Source of the DNA: Terriglobus albidus
Lineage (GTDB): Bacteria > Acidobacteriota > Terriglobia > Terriglobales > Acidobacteriaceae
Reading direction: 5' to 3'
Length of the DNA stretch: 64,000 nt
Assembly: GCF_025685425.1 (NCBI RefSeq)
Contig: NZ_JAGTAS010000058.1
Location: forward strand, 930,001-994,000
Part shown: positions 1 to 8,119 of the stretch, piece by piece
How positions within the stretch are numbered: position 1 is the stretch's first letter
How the letters are laid out: every line of letters begins with the position of its first letter
The notes under the pieces: generated by a model
The model's database searches: none
Seen by the model: the letters and a program-made list of their open reading frames with translations, nothing else
What the model was told of the DNA's origin: nothing
Translations under genes and position numbers: made by a program

Positions 1-55
1 ACGACAGGATCAGCAGCGGTAAGACCAGGAAACGAAGCCGGGAACGTATCTTCAT
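1..55 (-). CDS. Exported protein, N-terminus only (cut by window start)
   Basis: The ATG lies at complement 53-55 and is preceded by a good ribosome site (AAGAAGGTG). The 18 visible residues, MKIRSRLRFLVLPLLILS, have the basic start and hydrophobic run of a signal peptide or membrane anchor. The rest of the gene is outside the window, so no function can be given. It is divergent from the next gene. Confidence 0.5.
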   Translation of the reverse strand, partial: MKIRSRLRFLVLPLLILS

Positions 56-165
56 CACCTTCTTATGAACCCGAAGTTGGCGAGTTGGTTACTCATGGGA
101 AGAAAATTTCCCCGGAAACTAAGGCTTTCTGCAAGCCATGCCGATGGTGCGTTATGATGCATGGC

Positions 166-438
166 ATGAAGCCGTTTGGAAAGCGCCGTATTTTTGGCAC
201 AAGGCTCGATAAGATTCCTGCCGTAGTGATCGAATCTCTACCCAGCAGCGAGGCGTCGCGCTCGCGCGTGCTGAAGACTGTCGGCTGGGTCTCCGCCGGT
301 CTGGGCGCGGTCGCCCTCGGCCTCTTCGTCGGCCGCGAACTGCGCCAACGCTACAAGTTCAATCGCCGTACCCCCTACGACATCTACTCGCATGCCGGTG
401 ACGAGATGCAGGATGTCGAGTTTGGCGTGGGAATTTAG
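166..438 (+). CDS. Small single-span membrane protein, unknown function
   Basis: About 90 residues beginning MKPFGKRRIFG. One hydrophobic stretch in the middle (GWVSAGLGAVALGLFVG) predicts a single membrane span, followed by a basic and then acidic soluble tail ending DVEFGVGI. The frame is open further upstream to a TTG at 85 and has ATGs at 154 and 157; 166 was chosen because the upstream residues look non-coding, but no clear ribosome site decides it. I do not recognise the family. The stop codon abuts a heptamer repeat array. Confidence 0.5.
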   Translation: MKPFGKRRIFGTRLDKIPAVVIESLPSSEASRSRVLKTVGWVSAGLGAVALGLFVGRELRQRYKFNRRTPYDIYSHAGDEMQDVEFGVGI

Positions 439-469
439 GGCAGTTGCTGGTTCCTGGTTGCTAGTTGTT
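439..469 (+). repeat. Heptamer array, left arm (family F)
   Basis: Begins at the base after the stop codon of the preceding gene. Consecutive 7-base units GTTGCTG, GTTCCTG, GTTGCTA, GTTG. It is nearly the reverse complement of the array at 536-575, which carries one additional 7-base unit. Confidence 0.75.
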
Positions 470-501
470 CAGTCTCGTATAACGATTGTGGATTCAATAG
501 G

Positions 502-531
502 AAAGCGTGGTCCGTCGGATCACGCTTTTGG
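502..531 (+). terminator. Intrinsic terminator between the small membrane protein and fabD
   Basis: Stem AAAGCGTG (502-509) pairs with CACGCTTT (521-528), followed by a short T-rich tail. It sits in the loop formed by the two inverted heptamer arrays at 439-469 and 536-575. Confidence 0.65.
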
Positions 532-535
532 CTTT

Positions 536-575
536 TAACCAGCAACCAGGAACTAGCAACTAGCAACTGCCCTCC
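536..575 (+). repeat. Heptamer array, right arm (family F)
   Basis: Units read AACCAGC, AACCAGG, AACTAGC, AACTAGC, AACTGCC: the reverse complement of the left array at 439-469 with one extra AGTTGCT unit. It ends about 15 bases before the fabD start. Confidence 0.75.
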
Positions 576-589
576 TTTACCATGCCCCT

Positions 590-1546
590 ATGAGCATGCA
601 AAAACTGGCGTTTCTCTTTCCTGGGCAGGGTTCCCAGGCGGTCGGGATGGGCCGCGATCTCTATGACAGTTTTCCGGTCGCAAAAGCGGTCTTCGACGAA
701 GCCGATGCAGCGCTTGGGTTTCCGCTCTCGAAGCTCTGCTTCGAAGGTCCGGAAGAGGATCTGAAGCTCACAGAGAATACCCAGCCTGCCATCCTGACGG
801 CGTCTGTCGCCGCTCTGCGTGTGCTCGAAGAGAAGGGCATTCGGCCAGCCATCGCCGCCGGACACTCGCTGGGCGAATACTCCGCCCATGTCGCCGCCGG
901 TACTATCAGCTTCGCCGACGCTGTCCGCACCGTGAAAAATCGTGGCAAGTTCATGCAGGAAGCTGTCCCCGCTGGCCAGGGCACCATGGCCGCCATTCTG
1001 GGCCTGCCCGCCGCCACCATCGGAGAGCTCTGCGCCCGCGCCTGGGATGAGACCGATTCGGTCGTCTCCGCCGCCAACCTCAATGCTCCCGAGCAGACCG
1101 TAATCTCCGGCGCCATCAAAGGCGTAGAGCGCGCCGCTGAGCTCTGCAAAGAGGCTGGCGCAAAGCGAGTCGTCATGTTGCCCGTCAGTGCTCCTTTCCA
1201 TTGCTCCATGATGGCTCCCGCCAGGCATCAGCTCGCCACCTATCTGGAGCAGGTCAACTTCCACGACCCGCAGATTCCGGTCGTCTGCAACGTCGACGCC
1301 CGTGTCGAGCACCGCCGCGCTGAATCCCGCGATGCCCTCATCCGCCAGGTCACCGGCGCAGTTCGTTGGGTGGAATGCGTACAAACCCTCGTCGCCCAAG
1401 GCGCAACCCACTTCATCGAGGTTGGCCCGGGACGTGTCCTCACCGGCCTGATGCGCCAGATCGACCGCAATCAGAAGGCCCTCAATGTCGAAGACTCTGC
1501 ATCGCTCGAAAAGACACTCACAGCCCTGGCGGACGTAGCGGAGTAA
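590..1546 (+). CDS. fabD: Malonyl-CoA:ACP transacylase
   Basis: Moves the malonyl group from CoA to acyl carrier protein for type II fatty acid synthesis in the cytoplasm. 318 residues, the usual FabD length. Seen: N-terminal LFPGQGSQ, the nucleophile motif GHSLGEY with Ser93, Arg118 that holds the malonyl carboxylate, His204 in SAPFHCSMM, and the C-terminal [11 protein letters not shown]. The start may be ATG 590 or the second ATG at 596. No other fab gene is nearby; instead it is coupled by a one-base overlap to an ABC ATPase. Confidence 0.96.
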   Translation: MSMQKLAFLFPGQGSQAVGMGRDLYDSFPVAKAVFDEADAALGFPLSKLCFEGPEEDLKLTENTQPAILTASVAALRVLEEKGIRPAIAAGHSLGEYSAHVAAGTISFADAVRTVKNRGKFMQEAVPAGQGTMAAILGLPAATIGELCARAWDETDSVVSAANLNAPEQTVISGAIKGVERAAELCKEAGAKRVVMLPVSAPFHCSMMAPARHQLATYLEQVNFHDPQIPVVCNVDARVEHRRAESRDALIRQVTGAVRWVECVQTLVAQGATHFIEVGPGRVLTGLMRQIDRNQKALNVEDSASLEKTLTALADVAE

Positions 1547-2355
1547 TGAGCTCACTGCTCGAAGTCCGCAACCTGCAGGTATCCTTCGGCGGAGACCGCC
1601 CCGCGGTCGATGGCATCGATCTCGACGTCGCCGCCGGTGAGTCGCTCGGGCTTGTGGGTGAGTCGGGCAGTGGTAAATCCGCCACATCGCTGGCCGTGTT
1701 GCGGCTGCTGCCTCCCTCGGCGCAAGTCCGCGGCCAGGTCCGTTTCAACGGGCGTGACCTGCAGGCACTCTCGACAGAGGCCATGCGACAGGTACGTGGC
1801 CGCGAGATCGCGATGATCTTCCAGGAACCGATGACCGCTCTTAATCCGGTCTCCAGCATCGGCACCCAGATCGCCGAGGCGGTCCGTGCACATCACCCCA
1901 ACCTCTCTCGTGCGGAGGTGAAGGAGCGCGTTCTGGAGTCGCTCGTGCAGGTTGCAATGCCCGACCCTGCCCGCCGCTATGATGACTATCCGCACCAGTT
2001 CTCCGGCGGACAACGACAACGCATCCTGATCGCCATGGCGATCGTGAACCAGCCCCGGCTGCTCATCGCCGACGAGCCGACAACGGCGCTCGACGTCACC
2101 GTCCAGGCACAGATTCTGCGTCTGCTGGCGGACCTCCGCGAACGGCACGGGCTCTCCATGCTCTTCATTTCGCACGATCTCGCGGTCGTGGCACAGACAT
2201 CGGACCGCGTCGCCGTCATGCAGCATGGACGAATCGTGGAACATGCGACGGTCCACGAAATCTTCCACCAGCCGCAGCATCCCTATACGAAGCGCCTGCT
2301 GGCCTCAGCCCCGACCATGCAGACTGACCGGTCTAAACCTCTCGCCCAGGTTTAG
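1546..2355 (+). CDS. Peptide/nickel-type ABC transporter ATP-binding protein (DppD/OppD-like)
   Basis: 269 residues. Walker [10 protein letters not shown]-loop in [13 protein letters not shown], signature FSGGQRQR, Walker [13 protein letters not shown] and the H-loop in LFISHD are all present, so ATP hydrolysis is expected. The LNPV and HPYTKRLL segments are typical of the Opp/Dpp class, but the chain stops soon after HPYTKRLL, shorter than usual DppD proteins (about 320-330). The ATG shares one base with the fabD stop (TAATG), implying coupled translation. No permease or binding protein is adjacent, so its partners must be elsewhere. Confidence 0.9.
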   Translation: MSSLLEVRNLQVSFGGDRPAVDGIDLDVAAGESLGLVGESGSGKSATSLAVLRLLPPSAQVRGQVRFNGRDLQALSTEAMRQVRGREIAMIFQEPMTALNPVSSIGTQIAEAVRAHHPNLSRAEVKERVLESLVQVAMPDPARRYDDYPHQFSGGQRQRILIAMAIVNQPRLLIADEPTTALDVTVQAQILRLLADLRERHGLSMLFISHDLAVVAQTSDRVAVMQHGRIVEHATVHEIFHQPQHPYTKRLLASAPTMQTDRSKPLAQV

Positions 2356-2532
2356 AGCGTGCCATCAAACTTCAGCGGGTCATCATGAACGAAAGGGAAG
2401 GATCTGCTTCTCTTTGCAGGGATCTTCTTGAGCCCTCTATTTTCAAGTTTTTAACTTTCCACCCAATCTTGTTACATTGGTGTGCAGGCCCAACCCATAA
2501 CCGTTGCGCGCCGAACACTGAATTTATCTGTC

Positions 2533-3285
2533 ATGCGCGCGCTTGTTCTCTCTGATATTCACGGAAGTTTGGAAGGCTTAGAGGCTGTTCTCGAAGCCGC
2601 CGGGGCCGTCGACAGGATATGGGATCTCGGGGATGTCGTTGGTTACGGCGCCAGCCCGAATGACGTCGTTGAAAAGATTCGCGCAGTTGGCTCGCTGCAT
2701 GTCCGCGGTAACCATGACCGTGTCGCCGCCGGCCTGACCTCTTCCCTGAACTTCAATCCCATCGCCCGTGCAGCCGCTCTGTGGACACAGGAGGCTCTCT
2801 CGCCCACCAACATGGATTGGGTACGCGCTATGCCGCAAGGCCCCCTCTACCCCGAGGGCGTTGCCGTAGCTTGCGTGCATGGCTCCCCGCTCGATGAAGA
2901 CGACTACATCCTCAACGTGCGCGATGCGTGGGCTCCCTTGCAACAGATGCAGCAGCCGCTCACCTTCTTCGGTCACACCCATGTGCAGGGAGGCTTCATC
3001 CAGCAAGGCACCGCCTGGCGCGAACTGATTCCCGAGTACCGCTCCCGCGAAGTCGCCGAGACCTGGGTCCTGAAGCTCGACCCAGAGTGCCGCTACCTCA
3101 TCAATCCCGGATCCGCCGGCCAACCCCGCGACGGCGACTGGCGTGTCGCCTGCGCGATCTATGACACCGACGAAGCCACCATCACCTTCCACCGCCTTCC
3201 CTACGACATCATCAAAGCGCAGGGCAAGATTCTGATGGCAGGACTGCCCGATAGGCTGGCTATTAGGTTGAGGGACGGAAAGTAG
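2533..3285 (+). CDS. Calcineurin-like metallophosphoesterase
   Basis: 250 residues beginning MRALVLSDIHGS. The metal-binding motifs appear in order: DIHG, LGDVVGYG, RGNHD, VHGSP and FGHTHVQ, then NPGSAGQPRDGD typical of the YfcE/MPE-type phosphodiesterases. This supports a cytoplasmic dinuclear-metal phosphoesterase; the natural substrate cannot be read from sequence. The start at ATG 2533 puts the SDIHG strand at the very N-terminus as in the family; an upstream in-frame GTG at 2482 would only add an unconserved extension. Confidence 0.88.
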   Translation: MRALVLSDIHGSLEGLEAVLEAAGAVDRIWDLGDVVGYGASPNDVVEKIRAVGSLHVRGNHDRVAAGLTSSLNFNPIARAAALWTQEALSPTNMDWVRAMPQGPLYPEGVAVACVHGSPLDEDDYILNVRDAWAPLQQMQQPLTFFGHTHVQGGFIQQGTAWRELIPEYRSREVAETWVLKLDPECRYLINPGSAGQPRDGDWRVACAIYDTDEATITFHRLPYDIIKAQGKILMAGLPDRLAIRLRDGK

Positions 3286-3288
3286 AGC

Positions 3289-3325
3289 GAGTTAAAAGTT
3301 GCGAGTTAAAAGTTAAAGCGTTAAT
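3289..3325 (+). repeat. Heptamer array, left arm (family F)
   Basis: Units AGTTAAA, AGTTGCG, AGTTAAA, AGTTAAA, GCGTTAA start four bases after the metallophosphoesterase stop codon. The 10-base GCGTTAATGC is mirrored at 3361-3370. The pair lies exactly between two convergent genes and could fold into a long stem. Confidence 0.75.
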
Positions 3326-3360
3326 GCCGTGGCGAGCTTTGGCTGCATCGACCCACCCTT

Positions 3361-3393
3361 GCATTAACGCTTCAACTTTCAACTTTCAACCGC
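3361..3393 (+). repeat. Heptamer array, right arm (family F)
   Basis: Reads GCATTAACGC followed by TTCAACT, TTCAACT, TTCAACC. It is inverted relative to 3289-3325 and ends three bases from the stop of the minus-strand patatin gene, so each arm abuts one stop codon. Confidence 0.75.
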
Positions 3394-3395
3394 TT

Positions 3396-5642
3396 TCAAA
3401 AAGAGCGGCCAATGGTAAAGCTCAGCTTCCTTCTCCCTGCATCGCCGATCGCAGGACCGAAGCTGATCACACCCAATGGAGTCTCTGCCAGCACGCCGAA
3501 CATGACGTCCTGGCGTAGGAAGCTTGAGACTGGCTGCGCATAGTCTGTGCCTGTGACACCGATCGATCGTGGAGCGCGCATCTGGCCTGCCTCATATGCA
3601 ATCGCCAGATAGATGTTCTGTCCCAGAGGATCCGGCAGCTTTGCGATCCTGCGTAGATACGCCTCGCGAAGGTAGAAGTAATCCGTTCCGCGATACTCCT
3701 CGAAGGCCGAGGCGGAGAGCCTCCCAGGCCCACCCAGCGTGAATCGATAAGGCTGCGCCACGTCGCGATTGAACAACGTGCCACCTTCTACGGCAGCGAG
3801 GAAAGTGTTGCCACCGATGGTATGAGCGAACTGAAACTCGCCGACGACGCGCGGAGCCGCTGCCGCCTGCTCGCCTGCCTTCAGATAGCCGGCCCCCAGC
3901 TTGTACTGAAAACCACGCTGCGCCACCTCAGCACGGTCCTGTCCGTCGTGGGCGTAGCGCACATCGAAAAGATGCGCCACCTGCGATGAGTCGCCCTGGC
4001 CATCGTTGCCGGTCTTCGTCACCCAGCGCTGGCTCCAGGCTTGCCAACCCGCGCGAAGCTCGCTGTTATGGCTGAAGGTATATCCAAGATCGACACCGCC
4101 GCCGCCGCGCTGCCACAGCCTCTCCGATAGGCGGTCCTGGTCGTGATAAATGAAATACGGCCGCCGGGTAAACTCTCCATGCGGAGCGAGAAAGAGACCA
4201 CGTGTATTCAGCAGGCGATAGTACTCAAGATCAAATTGCTGTAGCCAGCCCAGCTCCACGGTGCCGCGAAGTTCCGAGCCATACCGTCCGAAGTCCTGGT
4301 GCAAATACGTCAGGTCGAGCGTAAAGCGGGGGGTCTGACCCGACTGCGCCTGCCCATTGATGCCGATAAGAATGAACGGAGGCCCGTTCTCCTTATCAGT
4401 CAGCTTCACCGTGATATCCGCATCGCGCACACCACGGATAGGTCCCGACGGATAGCTGACCTGGTAGGTCGCCTCGTAGCGTTCATCCGCCCGCAACTCA
4501 TCCAGCGGTTTGTCGATGACAGTGGCTTCCGCCGGCTGGCCTACCAGCTTCTGCAACTTATGCTCCACCGCCTCCTTCACCTCGTGATTATGAGTCTCCA
4601 CCTTGATGGAGGCGATGTTGCGCGGCTTGTCCGCCGTCCTTGAAGCCCGGCTCGCAAGATACGCCGCCCACTCCGTGTCGGAGACCGTGTAGGCCATTAG
4701 CTTGTCCTTCTGCGCCTCGGTTGCGTCGTAGCCAAGCTTCACCAGGTCTACAGCTTTGCCGTAGTCCATCACCGTCAGGTCGCCGGTCTGCGGCTCGATG
4801 ACGACATCCGCCAGTCGGCGTGACTGCAGCTCGTTGCCCCAGATCGCCACTGAGAACGACCTCTGCAACGTTCCCAGCAGGCTGCCGCCGCTGTTCGGCG
4901 CCAGCTTGGTCAAAGGCATCGAGACCGCGAGAATCACATCGTCATGCAGATCGGATTTCAACGTCTGTGTCGGCAGGTTCTCAAGTACGCCCCCGTCTAC
5001 ATAGGTGTGTCCGTCTCTCTGCACGGGGGGAAAGATTCCCGGTAGCGCGATGGAGGCGCGGATCGATTCCGGCAGCGATCCGCGCGCGAACACCACCGGC
5101 TTGCCCTCGGTGATATCCGTCGCAGTACAGCGGAACGGAACCGACAACTGGTCGAAGCTGGTCTTGTCGCCATACGACAAGAACTGCGCCGAAAGGAAAG
5201 CATTCAATCCGGCATCGACCAGCAGGCCATTGCGAATGCTGATGCCATGCTTCAGGCCGATGGTCATGTAGTTGGGTGCGCTACGGCGATCTTCGCGCCG
5301 GCGATAGTTCAACGCGCTGAAGTCGTTGGAAAGGCGAAAGACCTTGGTCAGCACCTCATCGGTGGTCAACTGCTGGATCTCATCCGGCGTATGGCCGGTC
5401 GCATAAAGCCCGCCGATCAGCGCTCCCATACTGGCGCCCGCGATACCGTCCACAGGGATGTGGTGTTCCTCCAGCCAGCGCAACACACCGATCTCTGTAA
5501 GGCCAAGCGCACCGCCGCCACCGAGGGCCAGACCAATCTTCTTCCGCTCAGGCTGGGGTGTGGGTACTGCTGTCTGTGAGGACAGCGGCGTGGTGCAGAG
5601 TGCAGCCGTGAGGAGGGCCGCTACGGTCGAACGTTTCCGCAT
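3396..5642 (-). CDS. Patatin-like phospholipase with POTRA and outer-membrane barrel (PlpD/type Vd-like)
   Basis: 748 residues. Signal peptide (residues about 1-24, MRKRSTVAALLTAALC). Patatin domain about 35-330: oxyanion loop GGGGALG (41-47), nucleophile Ser71 in GASMG and catalytic Asp216 in DGG, so the Ser-Asp dyad is intact. A POTRA-like stretch (about 340-440) precedes a C-terminal region of alternating barrel strands ending TIGRSF with the terminal aromatic residue favoured by the BAM machinery. Known relatives (PlpD of Pseudomonas) are type Vd secreted lipases; here cleavage and export of the lipase are inferred. Convergent with the metallophosphoesterase. Confidence 0.9.
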   Translation of the reverse strand: MRKRSTVAALLTAALCTTPLSSQTAVPTPQPERKKIGLALGGGGALGLTEIGVLRWLEEHHIPVDGIAGASMGALIGGLYATGHTPDEIQQLTTDEVLTKVFRLSNDFSALNYRRREDRRSAPNYMTIGLKHGISIRNGLLVDAGLNAFLSAQFLSYGDKTSFDQLSVPFRCTATDITEGKPVVFARGSLPESIRASIALPGIFPPVQRDGHTYVDGGVLENLPTQTLKSDLHDDVILAVSMPLTKLAPNSGGSLLGTLQRSFSVAIWGNELQSRRLADVVIEPQTGDLTVMDYGKAVDLVKLGYDATEAQKDKLMAYTVSDTEWAAYLASRASRTADKPRNIASIKVETHNHEVKEAVEHKLQKLVGQPAEATVIDKPLDELRADERYEATYQVSYPSGPIRGVRDADITVKLTDKENGPPFILIGINGQAQSGQTPRFTLDLTYLHQDFGRYGSELRGTVELGWLQQFDLEYYRLLNTRGLFLAPHGEFTRRPYFIYHDQDRLSERLWQRGGGGVDLGYTFSHNSELRAGWQAWSQRWVTKTGNDGQGDSSQVAHLFDVRYAHDGQDRAEVAQRGFQYKLGAGYLKAGEQAAAAPRVVGEFQFAHTIGGNTFLAAVEGGTLFNRDVAQPYRFTLGGPGRLSASAFEEYRGTDYFYLREAYLRRIAKLPDPLGQNIYLAIAYEAGQMRAPRSIGVTGTDYAQPVSSFLRQDVMFGVLAETPLGVISFGPAIGDAGRRKLSFTIGRSF

Positions 5643-5736
5643 ATCTTATGGGATGCCCTTCTTCCACCTGCGGTCCAGTAAAAACTAACCGAAAGAATTG
5701 GAATAGCTAATGGTGGTATCGGCGAATAAAACCCAT

Positions 5737-5933
5737 ACACTGGGTGCCCCATCCATCGCAACGCGATGGGTGGGATGTTCGAGCATACTCGAACTCGCTT
5801 TCCTCTCTGAATCGAGAGAAGTCAAAAAGATGAGATTTACTGCTATCTGTTCCAGACAGCGCTGTAAGCGAAATGGTTCGAGCTGTGCTCGAATCTCCCA
5901 CTCACGCTTTCGCGTGAATGGGGCACCCAGTGT
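5737..5933. repeat. Intergenic palindromic element, family A
   Basis: The ends are a 16-base perfect inverted repeat: ACACTGGGTGCCCCAT at 5737-5752 and its complement at 5918-5933. Inside are smaller palindromes (ATCGCAACGCGAT; TTCGAGC...GCTCGAA; ACGCTTTCGCGT). Both strands are open for about 75-85 codons across it, but the translations have no protein character. Related copies occur at 11370, 37313, 47461, 49632, 50925 and 60396. Confidence 0.8.
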
Positions 5934-5938
5934 GTAGT

Positions 5939-5972
5939 TCAAAAAAAGAGACCCGGCTTTCGCCGGGCCTCT
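5939..5972 (-). terminator. Intrinsic terminator of rtcB
   Basis: On the minus strand, AGAGGCCCGGC and GCCGGGTCTCT pair with a GAAA-type loop (5947-5972), followed by a run of seven or more T. It lies just after the rtcB stop codon. Confidence 0.88.
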
Positions 5973-5979
5973 TCATTAT

Positions 5980-7161
5980 TCAATCCTTATAGGGATCGAA
6001 CTCGTTTGCTCCCGCCATGGCCACACCCAGCGGAGTCAGGGTATGCAGCACACGCACCGTATCGCCATGCTCGGAGATTACTTCGTGCAAACGCTTGTAG
6101 CAGTGCGGGCTTTCATCCAGCCCGCCGCCACGCAACACCACACCCGATGCCTGTAGCCACTCCTGCATCATCTGCGTCGTCACCTGCCCGGGACGCTTGC
6201 ACACCCCGGTCTTGCGGTCATACACACCTGCAGCCTGCTTACGGCCCATCACGCGGCCCGCGCCGTGCACCGTGGAGTACAGCGCCGTCTTCGAGTCCGC
6301 AGAGTCAACACCCTCCAGAATCACCGACTGCTCTCCCATTGTGCCGCCGACGAAGCCCTTCTGACCCGGAAATGCAGGCGTGGCTCCCTTACGGCAGACC
6401 CACATCTGCTTGCCGCCGTGCTCTTCCAGCCAGGCGAAGTTGTGGTGGTTGTGCACCTCTTCCACCACACTCGCGCCCAGCAGACGAGCCACACGGTCGC
6501 ACACCCAGTCACGGCCGGCGTACGCATACGCTCCACCCAATTGCATGGCGGCAACATACTGTGCTCCCAGGTCGCTGGTCACGTCCAGAAACACAGGATC
6601 AACCATCATGCCGTCCTTCGCTCCCGCGGCCTTGAGGAACCACGTTGCAATACCGTGGCCCAAACCACGCGAGCCGAAGTGCACGCCAACCCATGTGCGG
6701 TCCTGCTCGTCGACAAACAGATCGACGTAGTGGTTGCCGCTGCCGATGGTGCCCAACTGCGCCTGCGCCTTACGCTTCAGCGGCTTCGCGGCGTCCGTGT
6801 CCCAGCCCGGGTGGCCATCCTTCGCGAAGATCGCATGATCCACCTCTTCGTTGTTTTTACGACCAACACCGAAGGAGAGCGTATTCCACACGTCATCCAT
6901 GATGCGTGCGATGTTCTGCCGCACTTCACTGCCCGGAATATCCAGGCGCACGGCTTTGTTTCCGCAGGCGATATCGAAGCCCACAGCCGTAGGGCTGATG
7001 CGGCCCTCGCTTGCGATCACGCCGCCGATCGGCACGCCATAACCAAGATGTCCATCAGCCATCAAGGCCATATAGTCTGCGTGGCGGGCGCAGACCTTTG
7101 CCTGCTCCAGCGTGTTCTCTTCATGCTTTCCCCATACCGGGATCTTGTCTACTAACTGCAT
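5980..7161 (-). CDS. rtcB: RtcB family RNA-splicing/repair ligase
   Basis: 393 residues. GTP- and Mn-dependent ligase joining RNA 3'-phosphate (or cyclic phosphate) to 5'-OH ends. Seen: MADGHLGYGVPIGGV and FDIACGNK (metal Asp and Cys), GSGNHYVD, HFGSRGLGH, EVHNHHNFAW, and STVHGAGR with the histidine that becomes guanylylated. The ATG at 7161 is preceded by AAAGGAGAG. Longer upstream reading is excluded because it runs into the tsf terminator. No rtcA or rtcR is adjacent, so a repair role is inferred from family only. It follows tsf in the same direction but behind a terminator. Confidence 0.93.
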   Translation of the reverse strand: MQLVDKIPVWGKHEENTLEQAKVCARHADYMALMADGHLGYGVPIGGVIASEGRISPTAVGFDIACGNKAVRLDIPGSEVRQNIARIMDDVWNTLSFGVGRKNNEEVDHAIFAKDGHPGWDTDAAKPLKRKAQAQLGTIGSGNHYVDLFVDEQDRTWVGVHFGSRGLGHGIATWFLKAAGAKDGMMVDPVFLDVTSDLGAQYVAAMQLGGAYAYAGRDWVCDRVARLLGASVVEEVHNHHNFAWLEEHGGKQMWVCRKGATPAFPGQKGFVGGTMGEQSVILEGVDSADSKTALYSTVHGAGRVMGRKQAAGVYDRKTGVCKRPGQVTTQMMQEWLQASGVVLRGGGLDESPHCYKRLHEVISEHGDTVRVLHTLTPLGVAMAGANEFDPYKD

Positions 7162-7247
7162 TGCTGCTCTCCTTTCTGTCTGATCTCCGCGCCGAGCAAG
7201 CGCAGGAACCAAGGCTGAGTGCCGCTGCGGCGCGAATCGCGTTGGCG

Positions 7248-7278
7248 GCAAAGTAAAAGGCCCGGCTGTCGCCGGGCC
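7248..7278 (-). terminator. Intrinsic terminator of tsf
   Basis: Perfect GC stem GGCCCGGC / GCCGGGCC (7259-7278) with a short loop, followed on the minus strand by TTTTACTTT. Confidence 0.85.
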
Positions 7279-7306
7279 TCGTCTGGTGCAGAGTTGAAGC
7301 GCAGAC

Positions 7307-7972
7307 TTATGCCTGTGCTTCCTCCGACGAAGCGGCGAGCTTGGTGGTCGCGACGGTCCAGTTGGACTCGCCGATCTTGAAGCGGGCAAAGCGGCGAACC
7401 GAGATATTCTCGCCAAGCTTGCCGATCTTCTGCGCGATAAGCTGCGCGATGGTGACCGACTGCTCCTTGATGAAGGGCTGCTCCAGCAGACAGACCTCCT
7501 CGTAGAACTTGCTCATCTTGCCCTCGAGCATCTTCTCGATGATGTTGGCCGGCTTGCCGCTGGCGGCAGCCTGAGCGCGGAAGATCTCCTTCTCACGCTC
7601 GATGTCCTCAGCCGTAACCTCTTCCTTGCCGACATAGCGAGGATCGGTGGCGGCGATGTGCATCGCGATGTCCTTCAGCAGCTCCTGGAAGTCGTCGGTG
7701 CGGGCAACGAAGTCAGACTCGCAGTTCAGCTCCAGCAGAACGCCGATCTTGCCGCCCGCGTGGATGTAGCTGCCCACCAGGCCCTCGTTGGTCGAGCGCG
7801 AAGCCTTCTTGGCCGCGGAAGCCATGCCGCGCTTACGCAGCACGACGAATGCCTCTTCCATATCCCCCTTGGCCTCCTGCAGCGCCTTCAGGCAGTCTCC
7901 CATGGGAGCGCCGCTCTTCTCGCGGAGTTCCTTTACCAGCTTTGCGTCGATCTTTGCAGTCTCAGTCGCCAT
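7307..7972 (-). CDS. tsf: Elongation factor Ts
   Basis: Nucleotide exchange factor for EF-Tu. 221 residues, the short form (E. coli has 283). Seen: N-terminal UBA-like VKELREKSGAPMGDCLKAL and the dimerisation-core motif LLELNCESDFVAR. Start MATETAKID at 7972 is chosen because the upstream extension crosses the preceding terminator and lacks family similarity. It lies downstream of rpsB, the classical order, but separated by a hairpin terminator, so at least part of its transcription likely starts in the 8.0-8.06 kb gap. Confidence 0.96.
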   Translation of the reverse strand: MATETAKIDAKLVKELREKSGAPMGDCLKALQEAKGDMEEAFVVLRKRGMASAAKKASRSTNEGLVGSYIHAGGKIGVLLELNCESDFVARTDDFQELLKDIAMHIAATDPRYVGKEEVTAEDIEREKEIFRAQAAASGKPANIIEKMLEGKMSKFYEEVCLLEQPFIKEQSVTIAQLIAQKIGKLGENISVRRFARFKIGESNWTVATTKLAASSEEAQA

Positions 7973-8055
7973 GTTCCATTTCCCTTCTTTTCCGTTCAAA
8001 TCTTCGTTGATCTGCCATCCCGCGCACATCAATGTCCGGTTACGCGGGCAGGCAT

Positions 8056-8097
8056 ACAAAAAGAGCGTGGTTGCCAATGAACCGGCAGCCACGCTCC
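8056..8097 (-). terminator. Intrinsic terminator between rpsB and tsf
   Basis: Stem GAGCGTGG...CCACGCTC (8063-8096) with further pairing TTGCC/GGCAG toward the loop, followed by five T on the minus strand. It could attenuate rather than stop read-through into tsf. Confidence 0.8.
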
Positions 8098-8119
8098 CTT
8101 GTGCAAGTTCGTGATCTGC

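Noticed and set aside
439-575. CRISPR-like array
   Set aside because: Units are 7 bases long and contiguous with no spacers; no cas genes in the window.
560-1687. 375-codon open frame antisense to fabD
   Set aside because: It mirrors the codon structure of an unmistakable FabD on the other strand; its translation has no recognisable domain and no ribosome site.
5685-5942. Open frames of 64-85 codons on both strands
   Set aside because: They arise from the family A palindrome and translate the same inverted repeat on both strands.
7972-8092. Longer N-terminus for EF-Ts
   Set aside because: The extension would be translated from the rpsB terminator region and has no similarity to EF-Ts; ATG 7972 matches the family start.
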